Position numbers and translations under genes: made by a program
Assembly: GCA_037176705.1 (NCBI GenBank)
Contig: CM073899.1
Coordinates: 8,060,001 to 8,124,000 of the forward strand
Direction of reading: 5' to 3'
DNA: 64,000 nucleotides
Origin: Molossus alvarezi
Taxonomy: Eukaryota; Chordata; Mammalia; Chiroptera; Molossidae
The notes under the pieces: model-generated
Seen by the model: the letters and a program-made list of their open reading frames with translations, nothing else
Database searches by the model: none
Told to the model about the DNA's origin: nothing
Part shown: positions 36,674 through 49,256 of the stretch, in pieces
Numbering within the stretch: position 1 is the first letter of the stretch
How the letters are laid out: each line of letters opens with the position of its first letter

Positions 36674-37387
36674 AGGAATAGCCTGTCTGGGCTTATGCTT
36701 CAGATATTCCTAAAATCTCTCAAACAAGCAGCGTCTGGCCTCAGCAAACTCCATACCTCTCATAAAGTGGCACCTTGCCTGGCACTAGCAGTGGCCAGCC
36801 TTGGTTCACAGCATGGCCTTGTCTGAGCACCTTCAAGCTCAGCACAAGAAACAGCCATCTACAGAAAGCTTTGTAACGTTATGTCTTCAGTCCACGGTAG
36901 AACAAAAGCAGTGGCTGGCCTTGGTCCGTGCTTCTCAGGAGGCCCCAGCGCCAACACACCCAGTGGACCACTACAGACTGAAGCACCACCGCCCAACCAT
37001 GTCCACTCAAGGCATGGACTCAGTGGGTGCCAAAGTCCTGCTGAACTAAGTCTTTCTCTGTGTGGTGGGTCTCTGCACAGCTGATCCTCTAAAGTGGTCA
37101 GAGGTCAGTGGACAGTGGTCATAGTCAGTCCTTATAGCTGATCAGCCTGAGTACAACCCTTCCATTGATGTGCCAACAGCAATCAAGATTCAATTACAAC
37201 AGAAGGGTGTACAGTACACATGGGTGGTGCACCTCAAGTGCCCAGCTTGAGTGATCAAGGAGACTGTGCCATTGGACCTTACAGGACACCTCCTATAATA
37301 GGCCACCCTACAAAGCCTAGGAGACATAGCAGCTCCACCTAATACATAGAAACAAACACAAGAAAGCAGCCAAAATGAGGAGACAAA

Positions 37388-38426
37388 GAAACATGCCCCA
37401 AATGAAAGAACAGAACAAAACTCCAGAAAAAGAAAAAAAAAACAAAATGGAGATAAGTAATCTAACAGGTACAGAGTTCAAAACACTGGTTATTAGGATG
37501 CTCAGGGAATTAATGAGGACTTCAAGAGCGTAAAATATGACCAATCTAAAATGAAGGATGCACTAACTGAAATAAAGAATAATTTACAGGGAATCAATAG
37601 TAGAGTAGGTGAAGCCGAAAAGCAAACCATTGATTTGGAATATAAAGAAGCAAAAAACACCCAAGTAGAACAGCAAAAAGAAAGAATACAAAAAATGAGC
37701 CCACAACCAAAACACATCATATTAAAATGCAACAGGTTAGCCCTGGCCAGTTTGGCTCAGCAGTTAGAGCATCGCTCTGCAGACCAGAGAGTCCTGGGTT
37801 TGGGTACCGCTCAGGGCATGTACCTTGGTTGCAGTTTGTCCACGGTCTCAGTTGGGGTTGTGTGGGTGGCAACCAGTCTATGTGTCTCTCTCACATTGAT
37901 GTTTTTCTCTCTTTCTTCCTCCCTCTTTCCCTCCCACTCTGTCTGAAAATAAATGCAAAAAAAAAAAAAAAATGTCCTCAGGTAAGGATAGATTATATAT
38001 ATATATATAATGCAATATATATATATATATTATGTATGTATAATATATACAATATAAACACAATATATAATATATATATTGTATATATATAATGCAAAAG
38101 GTTAAAGACAAAGAGAGAATTGCAAAAGCTGCAAGAGAAAAGCAATTAGTTACCTACAAGGAAGCTCCCATAAGACTGTCATCTGATTTCTCAAGAGAAA
38201 TTTTGCAGGCCAGAAGGGAGTGGTAAAAATATTTCAACTGATGAAAAGCAAGGACCTACAACCAAGATTACTATGTACTGCAAAGCTATCATTTAGAATT
38301 GATGGACATGTAAAGAGTTTCCCAGACAAGAAGAAGCTAAAGGAGTTCATCACCACCAAACCAGTATTATATAAAATGTTGAAGGGTCTTCTTGAAGAAA
38401 AAGAAGATAAAAAATATGAACAATAA
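37388..38426 (+). pseudogene. HAL1 ORF1, copy 2 (internally deleted, Ves-interrupted)
   Basis: It begins at an ATG near 37396 that corresponds to the start used in copy 3. N-terminal coiled-coil text follows. The RRM part is lost by the jump from 'aaaaaatgag' to 'cccacaaccaaaacacatc' (37700). The C-terminal domain resumes after the Ves, and this copy preserves the family's ORF1 C-terminus (FPDKKKLKEF... ending KKYEQ, stop at 38426). It helps define the intended protein end. Confidence 0.7.
37740..38090 (+). mobile_element. Ves SINE with AT-rich expansion, inside HAL1 copy 2
   Basis: Complete Ves (37740 to about 37990) followed by (TA)n-type expansion. The 14-bp duplication AATGCAACAGGTTA / AATGCAAAAGGTTA (one mismatch) is at 37726-37739 and 38091-38104. 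Confidence 0.93.
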
Positions 38427-38793
38427 AATAGCAACGACTATCTATCAACGACTGAATCTACCAACAAAATGAATAAGCAAAACAGAAACAGACTTATAGA
38501 TACAGAGAACTTTTTGTTTGTTCCCAGATAGGAGAGGGTTGGGGAGGGGTGAAAAAGTTGAAGAAATTAAGAAGTACAAATTGGTTGTTAGACTGAGGAA
38601 CCTCAGAGAGAAGGGGGAAGGTGGGAAGAGATAAATTAAAGAACTTCCATGCATATATGCATAACCAATGGATGCAGACAATGATGTGGGGAATGTAGGA
38701 GTGGGGCAGCAGTGGGGAGGAGGGGTCAATGGGGAAAAAAGGGGAACCTCTGTAATACATTCAACAATAAAGATACATTTAAAAAATAAATAA

Positions 38794-40934
38794 ATCTGAA
38801 TATGCCTTTAGCACTTGAATTCATGTTTGAATGTTAGATCTGTAGTTTGAACTTGTGAGATATATCCACGTGCAACTTGGTAACAGAGTTGAGCTCACTC
38901 TTCCTGTTTTAATATTAGTAACCCATTATATGTAGAAAGCATGTTGACAGAACTTATAATCCCAACAGGATTGGACATGATGGCAAAGCTGCCTTCGTAG
39001 GCATTTGCATAGGATCCCTCACAGTGCCGAGCACTTGATTTACTGGACTGCTATCACAGCCTTGAAATTTAATATGCTCTTCGAACTCGAGATAAGTGCA
39101 TTCTTAGTGGTCTGTACTTCTTGCCATCCTGTTTGCATATGTTTGTGATGCCCTAAGAGAACAGTGGACTCATGACTCATAAGAGAGGAGTGAGTATCAA
39201 AACACATACATGATAAGCATGTTACATCTATGACGGAATGAGTGGGAACACTGACAGCCCATAAAGGCCACACTTGTTGTTTTAGTCAGAGCTTTCTTGG
39301 AGCCATGCCATTGTGAGATCCGTGAATGATCAAGGAACCCAATTAATCCTTCTTCCTCATGCCACTTCCCTGTATTTGTCAGCCACTAATGCTGAAAATT
39401 ACGGCATTGAAGGAAAGGAAAAGATACAGCAAACCATAGATTTTTCTCCTTTTGTGTGTTTTTATTAACTAGTAAATAGTGTTGGTAGAATGTGAGCATA
39501 TTAAGTAGTAACAGAATACAGTTGAGTTAATTCTGTGCAGTGTTTCCATGGTTCTGGCAGGAATAAAACATATATGCATGTGTGAGCTACAACATATGAA
39601 TTACATAACGTTGATAATTCTGCATATGAATGAAGTGCTTTTATATTTGCATTTTAAACTGGTGTTGTTAGAAAAGTGTGTTTGTGGTGTGCCAAGAAGC
39701 AGTATGGAGTTCTGGGAATGCCTTTTATCATCTCTGTGGAGACTCAGCTCTGTGGCAGTGGTGTTAAAGCAGCCACAGCTAATACCTCAGTGAATGAGTA
39801 CAGCTGTGTTTTAACTAAATTTCATTTGTTATCACCAAGATTTTATTTTCAGTTGCAACACAACATGGTTCCCTGTTGATTTTTTCACAACTTTTAAAAT
39901 GCAAAACTATTTTCAACTCGTGGGACATGCAAAAACAGGTGGCAGGCTGAATTTGGATGAAGGGCTGTATTTTGGAAATCCTTGATCTAGGAAGAAAGAA
40001 TTGAGAGAGAAGGATGTGGTTCAGAGCCAAACTAGCATATTCTAAATGAGTAATGTTTTAAAGACAGAGGAGACAGTTTAGGAAATGAAGAGAGAATGAA
40101 TGGCCAGAGACAGAAAAAAATCCAGGACAGTGAGCAATGTCATGAAGTACAGGCAATTCTTTGGATAAATTTTAGTGTTTGTATTATTATTTCTTTCAAC
40201 AGCAGCATGCTACTTGGAAGTTGCATTTAATAAAAAATATCTTTATGTATATACTTCTAAAAGTTATTTATTCTAGGGAAAAACACTTCTAATTTCAGAA
40301 TTAAAATTTGGGCTTGTAAGCACCATATTCTGTCTCTGGCAGTACACAGTAAAACGTACCGTCTTCAAGGTTTTCTTTGTTATCGTTTCAGGAACTGCTA
40401 TCTTTAAAGCTGTAATAACGAGAGTGATGCCAGTTTTTGATGTTACACTGCTGATAGCTTTTAACCTCACCCCTTTCTTTTCCCTTTATGCCCTGTATCT
40501 GGGAAAGCTGATGAGAAAGGCTGGGTGTTCTCTTCTTTGGTGTCAGAGGAGGATGGCAACCACGCAGGCAAGAACCTTCACCCTGGCTACACGGCTAATC
40601 ATACGAGGACCTCAACCCAATCCCTTTTCTCAACCCATTAGTACATGTTGAGAGGCTTTCTCCTATTGTCTTCTCTCAGAGAAGTAATAAATCTCATAAC
40701 CTCGTGGTGTGCAGGGGTGTCATCACTATCAATGTACAACCATATTTTAAGTGGGGTCCATCCTGCTCCTCCAGAGTGACACTGTGGGCAGGATTCCTGG
40801 TCGTTGACCTGAAAACTGGGGTTTTTTCTGCTCTTGCTTTGCTTTGCTAACTCACTGTGCTGAGGCTAGCAGTGACTATAGTATTACATCTTGATTCTGC
40901 TACTGTAAGTTCCCAGTATCATTCTCGTACAAGA
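38794..40934. other. No gene recognised
   Basis: Unique-looking AT-rich DNA of average composition. ORFs are 60-80 codons and have no domains. Confidence 0.45.
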
Positions 40935-41056
40935 TTGACGTGGTTATTATTGGCATCTGAATTTTCCCATAAATGTTAGAATTGGATTGCAAACTGTCAG
41001 CGGAAAAGAGAAAACTTCCCGAGGATTTCACTGGGATCACATTGAATCTATATAGC
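40935..41056 (-). mobile_element. Small L1 ORF2 fragment (antisense)
   Basis: 'ttggcatctgaattttcccataaatgttagaattgg' and 'ggatttcactgggatcacattgaatctatatagcag' resemble the complement of L1 reverse transcriptase sequence. It is short and diverged. Confidence 0.55.
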
Positions 41057-42420
41057 AGTTTATAAAGAATTAATATACTATGTATAGGTCTCTTGGGACT
41101 TTCTTTGTTCAGAGAACACGATTATGTTTTCTGAATATGTATGTGGCTTGCTCCTGCTTGGAGACACCTTCCTTCAGCTTCCACTTGGAAATGCATGTAG
41201 AAACCAGATTCAAGGTCATAAGAAAGGAGGCATTGGTGTAGCAAGTCATTAACAAAATGGGTCCTTGAAGCGTAGCCAGCCTAAGTAAGAATGAGATCAC
41301 AAACATACGAGGTCACGTTCCTACATCCTCAGATAACGCAGTTCTGTGTGATGCTTTTTCAATATGATAAATCACTTAGGATTTAATATTTAAAATTCTG
41401 GACATTTCTTTTTGTTATTAGGTATTAGAGGTGGTCATAAAGGGTCAAATAAAACCACAAGATACAGAATTCAAAAACATGTTTAATTATTCATAAATGT
41501 CACATGATTCTACAAAATAATTCTGTGTTTTGGAGTCTGTCAGTTTTAAATTTTAGACTTAAGAAATATAGTTAATATATAGATCTTAAGAAAATATATT
41601 TATCTATCTTAAGAAAAAAGAATTATGATACCTGATCAAATTATGGACCAGAATAGTAAGTTGCATGTTTTCAGATGGCCATTCATTGACAGAAGGTTTA
41701 GGGCCCATGGGGTATTGGCCCACCCCGTGCTAAGGGTGTAAGCTCATGGATGGTGACTATTGCACAGAACTCAGAGTGAAAGTTCACGTGAGGAGAAGGA
41801 GCTTTGACCTAGATATCTGAAGCTCCAAATCCAATTTACGAATCTTCAATTCGTAAGCTCGACTAACCAAGAAGTTAGCTGTCAACTGTGTGTCAAGAAT
41901 TTTAAAATATTGAATAGTGCTTAAGAAAATAAAAGTCACAGTGTTACTATCTTTGTATTTAGAAATCTGGGCAAATTTGTTATTTTGTGTAAAGTTTTTA
42001 ATGGAAATTAGCCTACTAGAAAAATACATCATATTTTAAATCAAATTTAGAATATATACTTCAAAACTTGACTGTTTTGTGACTTTAAGTTAAAATATTA
42101 CAAAGGTTATATACAATTAACCATTGAATAACTTCATTTTGACATTTAAGATAACTTTTTACGAAATATAAAGTTTTATTAATTTCTCTATCTTGTTCAA
42201 ATACTAAGAAATTTCTCTCAGAAAATTGATGTACTTAAAGAGAATTTAAATATATTTTATAAATGCAATTAAAATGGTAATTAAGTTTATAAATAGAATA
42301 AAGGCCTCAATTAATGCAAATGTAAAAATTATTAGATTTCTAAACTGAACCTAAATGAACTGAGTTTTTAAAGTTGTGACTTTAATAAATTGAATATTAA
42401 TTTTTACAAACCAAAGCAAA
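41057..42420. other. No gene recognised
   Basis: AT-rich DNA. A possible 3'UTR of the candidate exon occupies its right edge. Confidence 0.45.
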
Positions 42421-42438
42421 AATGTAAGTTGTCATTGC

Positions 42439-42444
42439 TTTATT
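42439..42444 (-). terminator. Polyadenylation signal AATAAA for the candidate exon
   Basis: AATAAA on the minus strand, 142 bases past the candidate stop codon, with T-rich and GT-rich sequence following. It only has meaning if the exon is real. Confidence 0.35.
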
Positions 42445-42585
42445 GAAAAGTACTTTGAGGGCATAAAAAGTTTAATTTTGATGTTTTTTAATTTCCACCA
42501 GAGAAACAGCTAACATCGGCTGTCTTCTCACATTGCTTGACTACAGGGAAAACCCATTTTGCTCCAGTTTACCAGGTGCTTCATC

Positions 42586-42861
42586 TCATATCTCAGTGAA
42601 AGCTCTCATTGCTAATGTTAAATAATACATTAACATTCTGGTTTCACACATTAGATTAATTGCCTCCATTAGCAGCATTTGATCAACAGGAAGAGGGCTA
42701 TTCATGCTTTCCTGAATAGCTCCATTTCCGAGCCCAGTCCTGAGGGTCTCTTTTATGTCCCTCAGCTCAGTGAGCGCCATTGACTCGGCCTCATGGAACA
42801 TCATCTGTTGGTCTTCACAGGACGGAAACATATGTCTTAATGATTCCCCTACTGATTCATT
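42586..42861 (-). CDS. Candidate terminal coding exon, unknown gene
   Basis: On the minus strand, an open frame of 91 codons follows an AG acceptor-like site (ctgtataatttcag, AG at 42862-42863) and ends in TGA at 42586-42588. The first ATG inside it is at 42831. The translated text is acidic in its first half, with a hydrophobic, methionine-rich end (LMCETRMLMYYLTLAMRAF), and lies outside recognised repeats. About 140 bases downstream is AATAAA (42439-42444), followed by T/GT-rich sequence, as expected after a last exon. Weak points: the polypyrimidine tract is poor, no other exon is visible, and a frame of this length can arise by chance. I do not recognise the protein. Confidence 0.38.
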   Translation of the reverse strand, partial: NESVGESLRHMFPSCEDQQMMFHEAESMALTELRDIKETLRTGLGNGAIQESMNSPLPVDQMLLMEAINLMCETRMLMYYLTLAMRAFTEI

Positions 42862-42862
42862 C

Positions 42863-43899
42863 TGAAATTATACAGATGATGTTTATGCCATTTTCTATCT
42901 ATATTTCAATTTAGAAACAAATTGAATGATATGTAACACATGGTGAAGAACTGCATTTTCCCTTATTGAATAAAACGTTCACCTGTAGCTCATGGTCTGA
43001 CTGAAGCAGTAATAGAATCCGTGTGTCAGTTGAAGGCAGACAGATAATTCTACTGGAATGTTTTTGGGGGGGAATTCAAGACTTCTAACTAAAGCCTAAA
43101 TCATTCACAAAAGCACTAACCCTTTAGCAACGAGAAAAAGAAAACCGTGCTTCCCTATTAGAAAGTTAAAGAAGAGAAAATAAAATTAAGAAACTAGAAA
43201 AAGTCACAAAGCTACACTGTAACAAAAAATTGCCCTTTTGTGCATGGAAAGGGGAAGAAAAATGGGCAGGAACAGTTCATCAGGCAAGAACAGCATTTCT
43301 ATCATGTTGTCAGTCTGTAATTTCTCCCAAGTAGGTCAGTAGGATTTAAACCTTCAAATCCTGAGAGCTTCGCAGGCTTGGTCGCCAGCTGGTCTCACTG
43401 TCTGACCTTAGCACAGGCTGCATCTCTCAAACACGGGCTGGCCTTTGAAGTGAAGTCTCTCCTTTGCCACTGACACTGTAGTAATGCACCAGAGGGTTCA
43501 TTTTTGTTCATGTCATATATTTGGCACTGCAGTGATAATGTCAAAAAATGCATTTTGAGTAATGCTTTATTACTAATAAATCATATATACATATAATTTT
43601 ATATTTAAGTATAATTGCCTTGTTTTTTTCTAAGCCAACAGAGAGATGTAAGGGATCCTGCCGTATACTTGTAAACTGTTTATAATAAATGTAGCAATGT
43701 ATGTACTTCCATAGACAATAAGAAGAGCTTTTACACTTTGCTTTGAATTGCTCAGTAGGTGTTACCTTATAGGTTTCAGAACAAAATGATTAATATCCTG
43801 GTTAACTTGACAGTAATTCTGTACTACATACTTTGTAAATGTTCATGACTTACATGGATTCCTAGGGTCTTGTTTTTTAAGTAATATAGCAATGAGCAC
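42863..43899. other. No gene recognised
   Basis: Mixed unique-looking DNA without a recognised repeat. Confidence 0.45.
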
Positions 43900-44288
43900 A
43901 GTTTGACAGAGCAAAGCACTTTTTCCTGAGTTTCAGCACTGGATGGGACCAGCTCTCAGAGTGCGCCAGCTGCCATGCCAACATGATTAAACGTGCTTTT
44001 AAGGCAATCAGTTATCACCCAGGAAGCTTCTGCACAGGTCAACAGAGGGAGGGAGAGAGCAGCACAGGCCCCTAGGAGAATGCCACCTGCAGGGAGAGAG
44101 GCCTGGACCTGAGCAGAGGTCACCACCAGTGAGCCAATCAAGGGCAGGTTGAGAAGGAATTTAAAGTAGGTCCTCCAGAAGGCAGAGGATATTCACAACA
44201 GGAGTAGGAAGAGGAAACTTCTGGTGATAGATTTCTTGAATAAAATCAGGACTTTGCAGTGCCTGAGCTCTCTTTTTGCAACAGTTTA
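43900..44288 (+). other. LTR-like sequence, uncertain
   Basis: GC-richer than its surroundings, with a TATA-like attttaaag (about 44160), AATAAA (about 44239) and then 'ctttgcagtgcctgagctctctttttgca', typical of an R/U5 end. ACAG occurs on both sides (about 43900 and 44281), but the start is not TG. It may be an eroded solo LTR. Confidence 0.28.
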
Positions 44289-45413
44289 TTTCCTATTTGG
44301 CGATTGGGCGTGGTCTGTTAGTGGAGGGACTGGGGAAGGTGTGATTTCAAAGGGCTAATCTTTTGTCCAGATATGTTTCAGGAGCTTGAGGGCAAAAACA
44401 TGTGTACATATAAAACACTTTTCAGGTTTCACATAAAATAATGTTAAAAACATTCAATGTCAAAAGTCTAAATGTTTTTTTAATTACTGATTTGTAGTTT
44501 GCAATTTAAAAAATAAATGGTGTACAGAAAGGGCTTTTCCCTCTCTTAGGTAGTAAATTATATAACTCTCACTTCGTTATTCTCACCTTTATCTTGTGCT
44601 GCCAGTTTAGAGAATTAAATAGACAAAAGGAGTGGAACCCACGACATCTGGGACCCGATACACACTCGGTCTTTTTCTAGCTGAGTGTTGTGCACAAGCT
44701 TCTTTTCCACAGTTTCATTTCAGGTGGAGCACACTCACACCCTAAAGACCCACAGGGTTTCTGCGAAGAAGAAAAATTGCGCCTGAACAAGGTAGGAGTT
44801 CCAAACCCTAGCAGCTACATCTGGCAATTAGAAATGAGCATGTCTGCCCAAGCTTCTGTAGAAGTGTCATCAAGTAGAGAAATACTTACAAACACGGTGA
44901 AGACCTTGTATGTGTGAAATCTATATCTATCTATACCTATGTTATCTATGTCTACACACACGTACCTGTGGACTCAAGTCTGTGTTGCACTGTTAAAATC
45001 AGGAGGGTTAATTCTACCAGAACCTGTAAAAAAGAAAAATCCAACCAAAGAACTCTTTAGATAGGCCAAATTTCCTAGTAGTCTACCAAGGGATAATAGA
45101 GACAAAATAACCACTGCTTATCTGAGAAGTGAAAGCAGAAGTAAAATTACCTGTAGAGTGCTTGTGCATGCTCACTAATGTTCTAAGAGGAGAAGAAACT
45201 TCCGACAGCATGAGATGATTAGGGGTAATACAGAAACTGAGGGCAGCACTTTAGGAGGGAACAACACTTTCGGATGGAACTAATCATGGAAGTGATATCC
45301 TCTCATGTTCACAGTTATGCTCACACTCAAGGAGAGGTTATGATATGGAGAGTGTATACCATGGAATCTTGAGGACAATTCTAGAATTCTGCCAATCAAA
45401 GAAAGAGAAAAAT
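44289..45413. other. No gene recognised
   Basis: Unique-looking DNA with a short CTAT-rich run at about 44920-44955. Confidence 0.45.
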
Positions 45414-45421
45414 AATAAGGA

Positions 45422-45657
45422 TGCCTGGCCAGTTTGGCTCAGTGGTTGAGCATCGTCCCTGCACCAAGAGGTCACTGATTCGATTCCCAGTCAGGGCACA
45501 TGCCCAGGTTGTGGGCCAAATCCCCAGTGGGGGGCATGCAGGAGGCAGACAATCAATGTTCTCTCTTATCAATGTTTCTATTTCTTTATCCCTCTCCTTT
45601 TCTCTCTCTCTAAAATCAATAAAGAAAATATATATATTAAAAGAGAGAGAGAGAAGA
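45422..45657 (+). mobile_element. Ves SINE
   Basis: Head 'cctggccagtttggctcagtgg', body 'gggggcatgcaggaggcagac' and tail 'taaaatcaataaag'. The flanking AATAAGGA repeat is at 45414-45421 and 45658-45665. Confidence 0.9.
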
Positions 45658-45883
45658 AATAAGGAGAGTCTTCATGGAAATAAGAAGTTCTAGGCATGAA
45701 GACATTTTTTTTGTATCTTATGTATAAATTGAATACCCAGACACACAGGGAAGCAATAAGACATCTGAAAGAGTATAACAGCTAAAACAAACAAAAAGTA
45801 TACTTTGCTGAATAGTTTACATAGGTATTTAAACCACTATACAGGTCAAAAGGATATTCTTTCTCCCATCTCCAAATGTGGAT

Positions 45884-46224
45884 TGCTATAGTCTTTAAGT
45901 TTTTTTCCACCCAAATTCATATGTTGAAATCTTATCTTCCAAAGATAATAGCATTAAAAAGTGAGTCCTTTGGGAAGTGCGTAATTCATGAAGGTAGAAC
46001 CCTCATTAATGAGACTTATGCCCTATCAAAGCGGCTCCAGGGTGATGAGCAGCCCTCTTCCACCCTGTGAATCACGCTCGGAGTCTGTGCCCTAGAAGAG
46101 CCCCAGCCATCAAGGCTGGCACACTGACCGAGGGCCTTCAGCCTGCAGAACTGTGAGAAATATATCTGAGTTGTTTTTAAACTATCCGCTCAGTGGTGTC
46201 TTGTTATAGCTGCAGAAATGGGAT
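45884..46224 (+). mobile_element. MaLR LTR, MLT1/MST type
   Basis: 'cacccaaattcatatgttgaaatctta', 'ggtagaaccctcattaatgag', 'cctgcagaactgtgagaaatatatctg' and 'gtcttgttatagctgcag' are the known order of this LTR family, sense strand. Confidence 0.82.
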
Positions 46225-46326
46225 TATTTGAGGTGTCTAATAACTAAGACAGGGATTATTTCTGAGTGTTTAATAACCATCATGAATGATATAAATTGGC
46301 ATAATATTTTAGTTGACTTTTGTTTT

Positions 46327-46547
46327 TACTTTTTATTATTTTTCCTTTATTGATTTTTAGAGAGAAAGGAAGGGAGAGAGAGAGAGACAGAAACATTGAT
46401 GAGAGAGAACATCGACTGGCCACCTCCTGCATGTACCCTGCTGGGGATGGGGCCCACAACCTGGGCATGTGCCCTGACCAGGATTCAAACGGACGACCTC
46501 TTGGTGCATGCGTTGACATGCAACTGCTGAACCACACCAGCTGGGCT
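46327..46547 (-). mobile_element. Ves SINE (antisense)
   Basis: Complete copy. The 15-bp duplication GTTGACTTTTGTTTT / GTTGATTTTTGTTTT (one mismatch) is at 46312-46326 and 46548-46562. Confidence 0.92.
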
Positions 46548-46562
46548 GTTGATTTTTGTTTT

Positions 46563-46894
46563 CAAAACATTGTCTGAATATTTTACCTTCAGATCTATCG
46601 ATACTTTTAAATTATTCATTCAAAAGTATTTTCATGTAAGTGGATTATATCAGAAATTATTCTGTATTTTCATTTAAAATTTTGATAATTGTTTAAAACC
46701 TGAAATTGAATCAATGATTGTAACCCTAAGGTCTACTTTTGTCAGGCAGTTGCAGTCACATGACAGCAATAAATATTAGATGATATAGCAACTTAGGAAT
46801 TGTGTCACATTATGTAATACTGAATGAGATTTTATGATTATATCCTTTCATTGCTCTTAAGCTATATATAAACCTTAATTAAAATGGTAAAATT
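46563..46894. other. No gene recognised
   Basis: AT-rich DNA between two Ves copies. Confidence 0.5.
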
Positions 46895-47142
46895 AGCCCT
46901 GGCCATTTTTGCTCAGTGGTTAGAGCATTGGCTCGAGGACCAAAGGATCGCGGGTCGATTCCCTCTCAAGGACATGTACCTGGGTTGTAGGTTCAATTCC
47001 CGGTACAGTTGAGGATTGAGTGGGAGGCAACCAGTCAATGTGTCTCTTTCAAATTGATGTCTGTCTCTTTTCCTCTCTTCTCTCTCTCCCTCCCTCCCCT
47101 CACTTTCATTCTATCTAAAATCAACAGAAAAATATCCTCTGG

Positions 47143-49256
47143 ACATCAAAATTACAACTAAACTACAGAACAACCATCAGTCAGAATCGCCTTATATTGA
47201 GCTGAATGGAAGGCCTACAACTACGATTAAAGAAGCAGCCACATGGAGACTGGTAGGAGGGCAGATGCAGACGGGCTGGTCCCACACCCACATGTGGCGG
47301 ATAAAAATCAGGAGGACACCTCGGCTGGGAAGGTCCTCCCTGAGGACTGAGGTTTCCCTGACCCACACCAGGCGTCCAGCTCAGGGTTCCATTGCCAGGA
47401 AGAGATTCCCCATCACTTCTGGCTGTAAAACCAATGGGAACTGAGGCTCAGGGAGGCTGAGGCCACTGGAGCCCCAGCCAGCTCCTCTTAAAGGGCCCAT
47501 GCACGGACTCACTGGGACTCCCTCCCTCCAGGCTCCAGTGTGGAGGAGGCAGCTTGAAAGGCACCAGAGTCATATGGGGAAGAACTGAGTTGTTTGACAC
47601 TGGAATGGGGGATGGAGAGGCGGCTTTCTCCTGGACAGACATGCTATCAGAGGCTTTTGTTCCCTTGGTGAGCCCTTCCCCGACAGGGCAGGCAGACAGC
47701 TGTGATATCTGGGACTCCAGAAACCTGGCTCACACTGTTTGCCCCACCCTGGTGATTCCCTGAGGCCCCTCCCCACCCAACTTTCAGGCCCACCCAAGCT
47801 GTTGCCACTTGCTTTACCATAGGATTGGCCTGTCTTGGATCCTGCTTCAGGTTTTCCTAAATTCTTTCAAACAAGCAGCATCTGGTCTCAGCTAGACCCA
47901 TACCTCTCCTTAAGTAATATATAGAAACAAACACAGAGGCAGCTAAAATGAGGAAACAAAGAAACAGGATCCAAATGAAAGAACAAAACAAAACTGCAAG
48001 AAAAGAACTAAGCAAAATGAAGATAAGCAACCTAACAGATACAGAGTTTAAAACACTGCTTATAAGGATGCTCAATGAATTTAGTGAGAACCTCAGTGAA
48101 TTTAGTGAGGACCTCAAGAGCATAAAAAAGGACCAGTCAGATATGAAGGAGGCACTAACTGAAATAAAGAATAATTTACACCGATTCATTAGTAGAGTAG
48201 GTAAAGCCAAGAAGCAAACCATCAATATGGAATATAAGGAAGCAAAAAGAACTCAATCAGAAAAGCAAAAAAAAAAAAGAATCCAAAAAAATGAGGATAG
48301 TGTAAGGAGCCTCTGGGACAACTTCTGGCATACCAACATTCGCATCTTCGGGGTGCCCGAAGGAGAAGAGAGAGAACAAGAAATCAAAAACCTATTTGAA
48401 ACAATAATGGTAGAAAACTTCCCTAATTTGGTGAAGAAAACAGAAATAAAAGTCCAGGGAGTACAGAGGGTCCCAAACAAGATGAATCCCAAGAGGCCCA
48501 CACCAAGACACATCATCATCAAAATGCAAAAGATTCAAGACAAAGAGAGAATCTCAAAAGCAGCAAGAGAAATGCAGTTAGTTACCTACTAGGGAGTTCC
48601 CATAAGGCTCTCAGCTGATTTCTCAAAAGAAACTTTGCAGGCCAGAAGGGAGTGGCAAGAAATATTCAGAGTGATATAAAGCAAGAACCTACAACCAAGA
48701 TTACTCTATCCTGCAAAGCTGTCATTTAGAATTGATGGCCATATAAAGAGTTTCCCAGACAAGAAAAAGTTAAAAGAGTTCATCACCACCAAACTATTTT
48801 TATATGAAATTTTGAAGGGTCTTCTTGAAGAAAAAGATAAAAAGTATGAACAAACAAAATGGCAATGAATACATATCTATCGACAATGGAATCTACAAAC
48901 AAAATGAACAGGCAGAACAGAAACATTCTCATAGATACAGAGAACATTTTGTTGGTTGCCAGATGGGAGGGAGGTTAGGGGAATGAGTGAAAAAGGTGAA
49001 GGGATTAAGAAGTACAAATTGGTTGTTAGACTGACAAACCTCAGAGGGAAGGGGGGCTGGGAAGGTGGGAAGAGATAAACCAAAGGACTTATATGCATAA
49101 CCAATGGACACAGACAACAGTGTGGGGAAAGGCGGGAGGGGGGTGGGAGTGGAGAGGAGGGGTCAATAGGGAAAAATGAGGAACATCTGTAATACATTCA
49201 ACAATAAAAATGAATTTAAATAAATAAATAAATAAAATGTTATCCCCCCCCCCAAA
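47143..49256 (+). mobile_element. HAL1-like element, copy 3, inserted in a Ves
   Basis: A 2,114-bp insertion bounded by the exact 17-bp duplication AGAAAAATATCCTCTGG (47126-47142 and 49257-49273), the product of target-primed reverse transcription. It is only slightly 5' truncated (starts 'acatcaaaattacaac'). The 5' region lacks several hundred bp relative to copies 2 and 4 near 47915. ORF1 is followed directly by the L1-like 3' end; ORF2 is absent. Confidence 0.93.
47948..48592 (+). pseudogene. HAL1 ORF1 (L1 ORF1p-like RNA-binding protein), copy 3
   Basis: This frame is open for 214 codons from its canonical-looking ATG. L1 ORF1p is a trimeric nucleic-acid chaperone that coats its RNA in the cytoplasm. 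Visible here are a basic N-terminus, a heptad-rich coiled coil (about residues 15-105), the RRM with RIFGVPEGEEREQEI (about 125-180) and the start of the C-terminal domain (PRHIIIKM). A TAG interrupts at 48593, where copies 2 and 4 have AAG/AAA-type lysine codons. Homologous text continues to about 48850. The intact protein would be roughly 330 residues. Confidence 0.85.

Larger units (their letters stand above)
35983..38793 (+). mobile_element. HAL1-like element, copy 2, nearly full length
   Basis: It starts with the family 5' end (tcaagatggcagctcaggtaa), followed by a 1.4-kb 5' region, ORF1 and an L1-like tail ending 'tgtaatacattcaacaataaag'. No ORF2 is present. ORF1 lacks about 200 bp relative to copy 3. 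A Ves splits it at 37740-38090. I found no target duplication, so the exact ends are by homology. Confidence 0.82.

Noticed and set aside
47857..48225. Minus-strand ORF of 122 codons opposite HAL1 ORF1
   Set aside because: It is a shadow of the coiled-coil coding strand. Similar hydrophobic mirror frames lie opposite every ORF1 copy.
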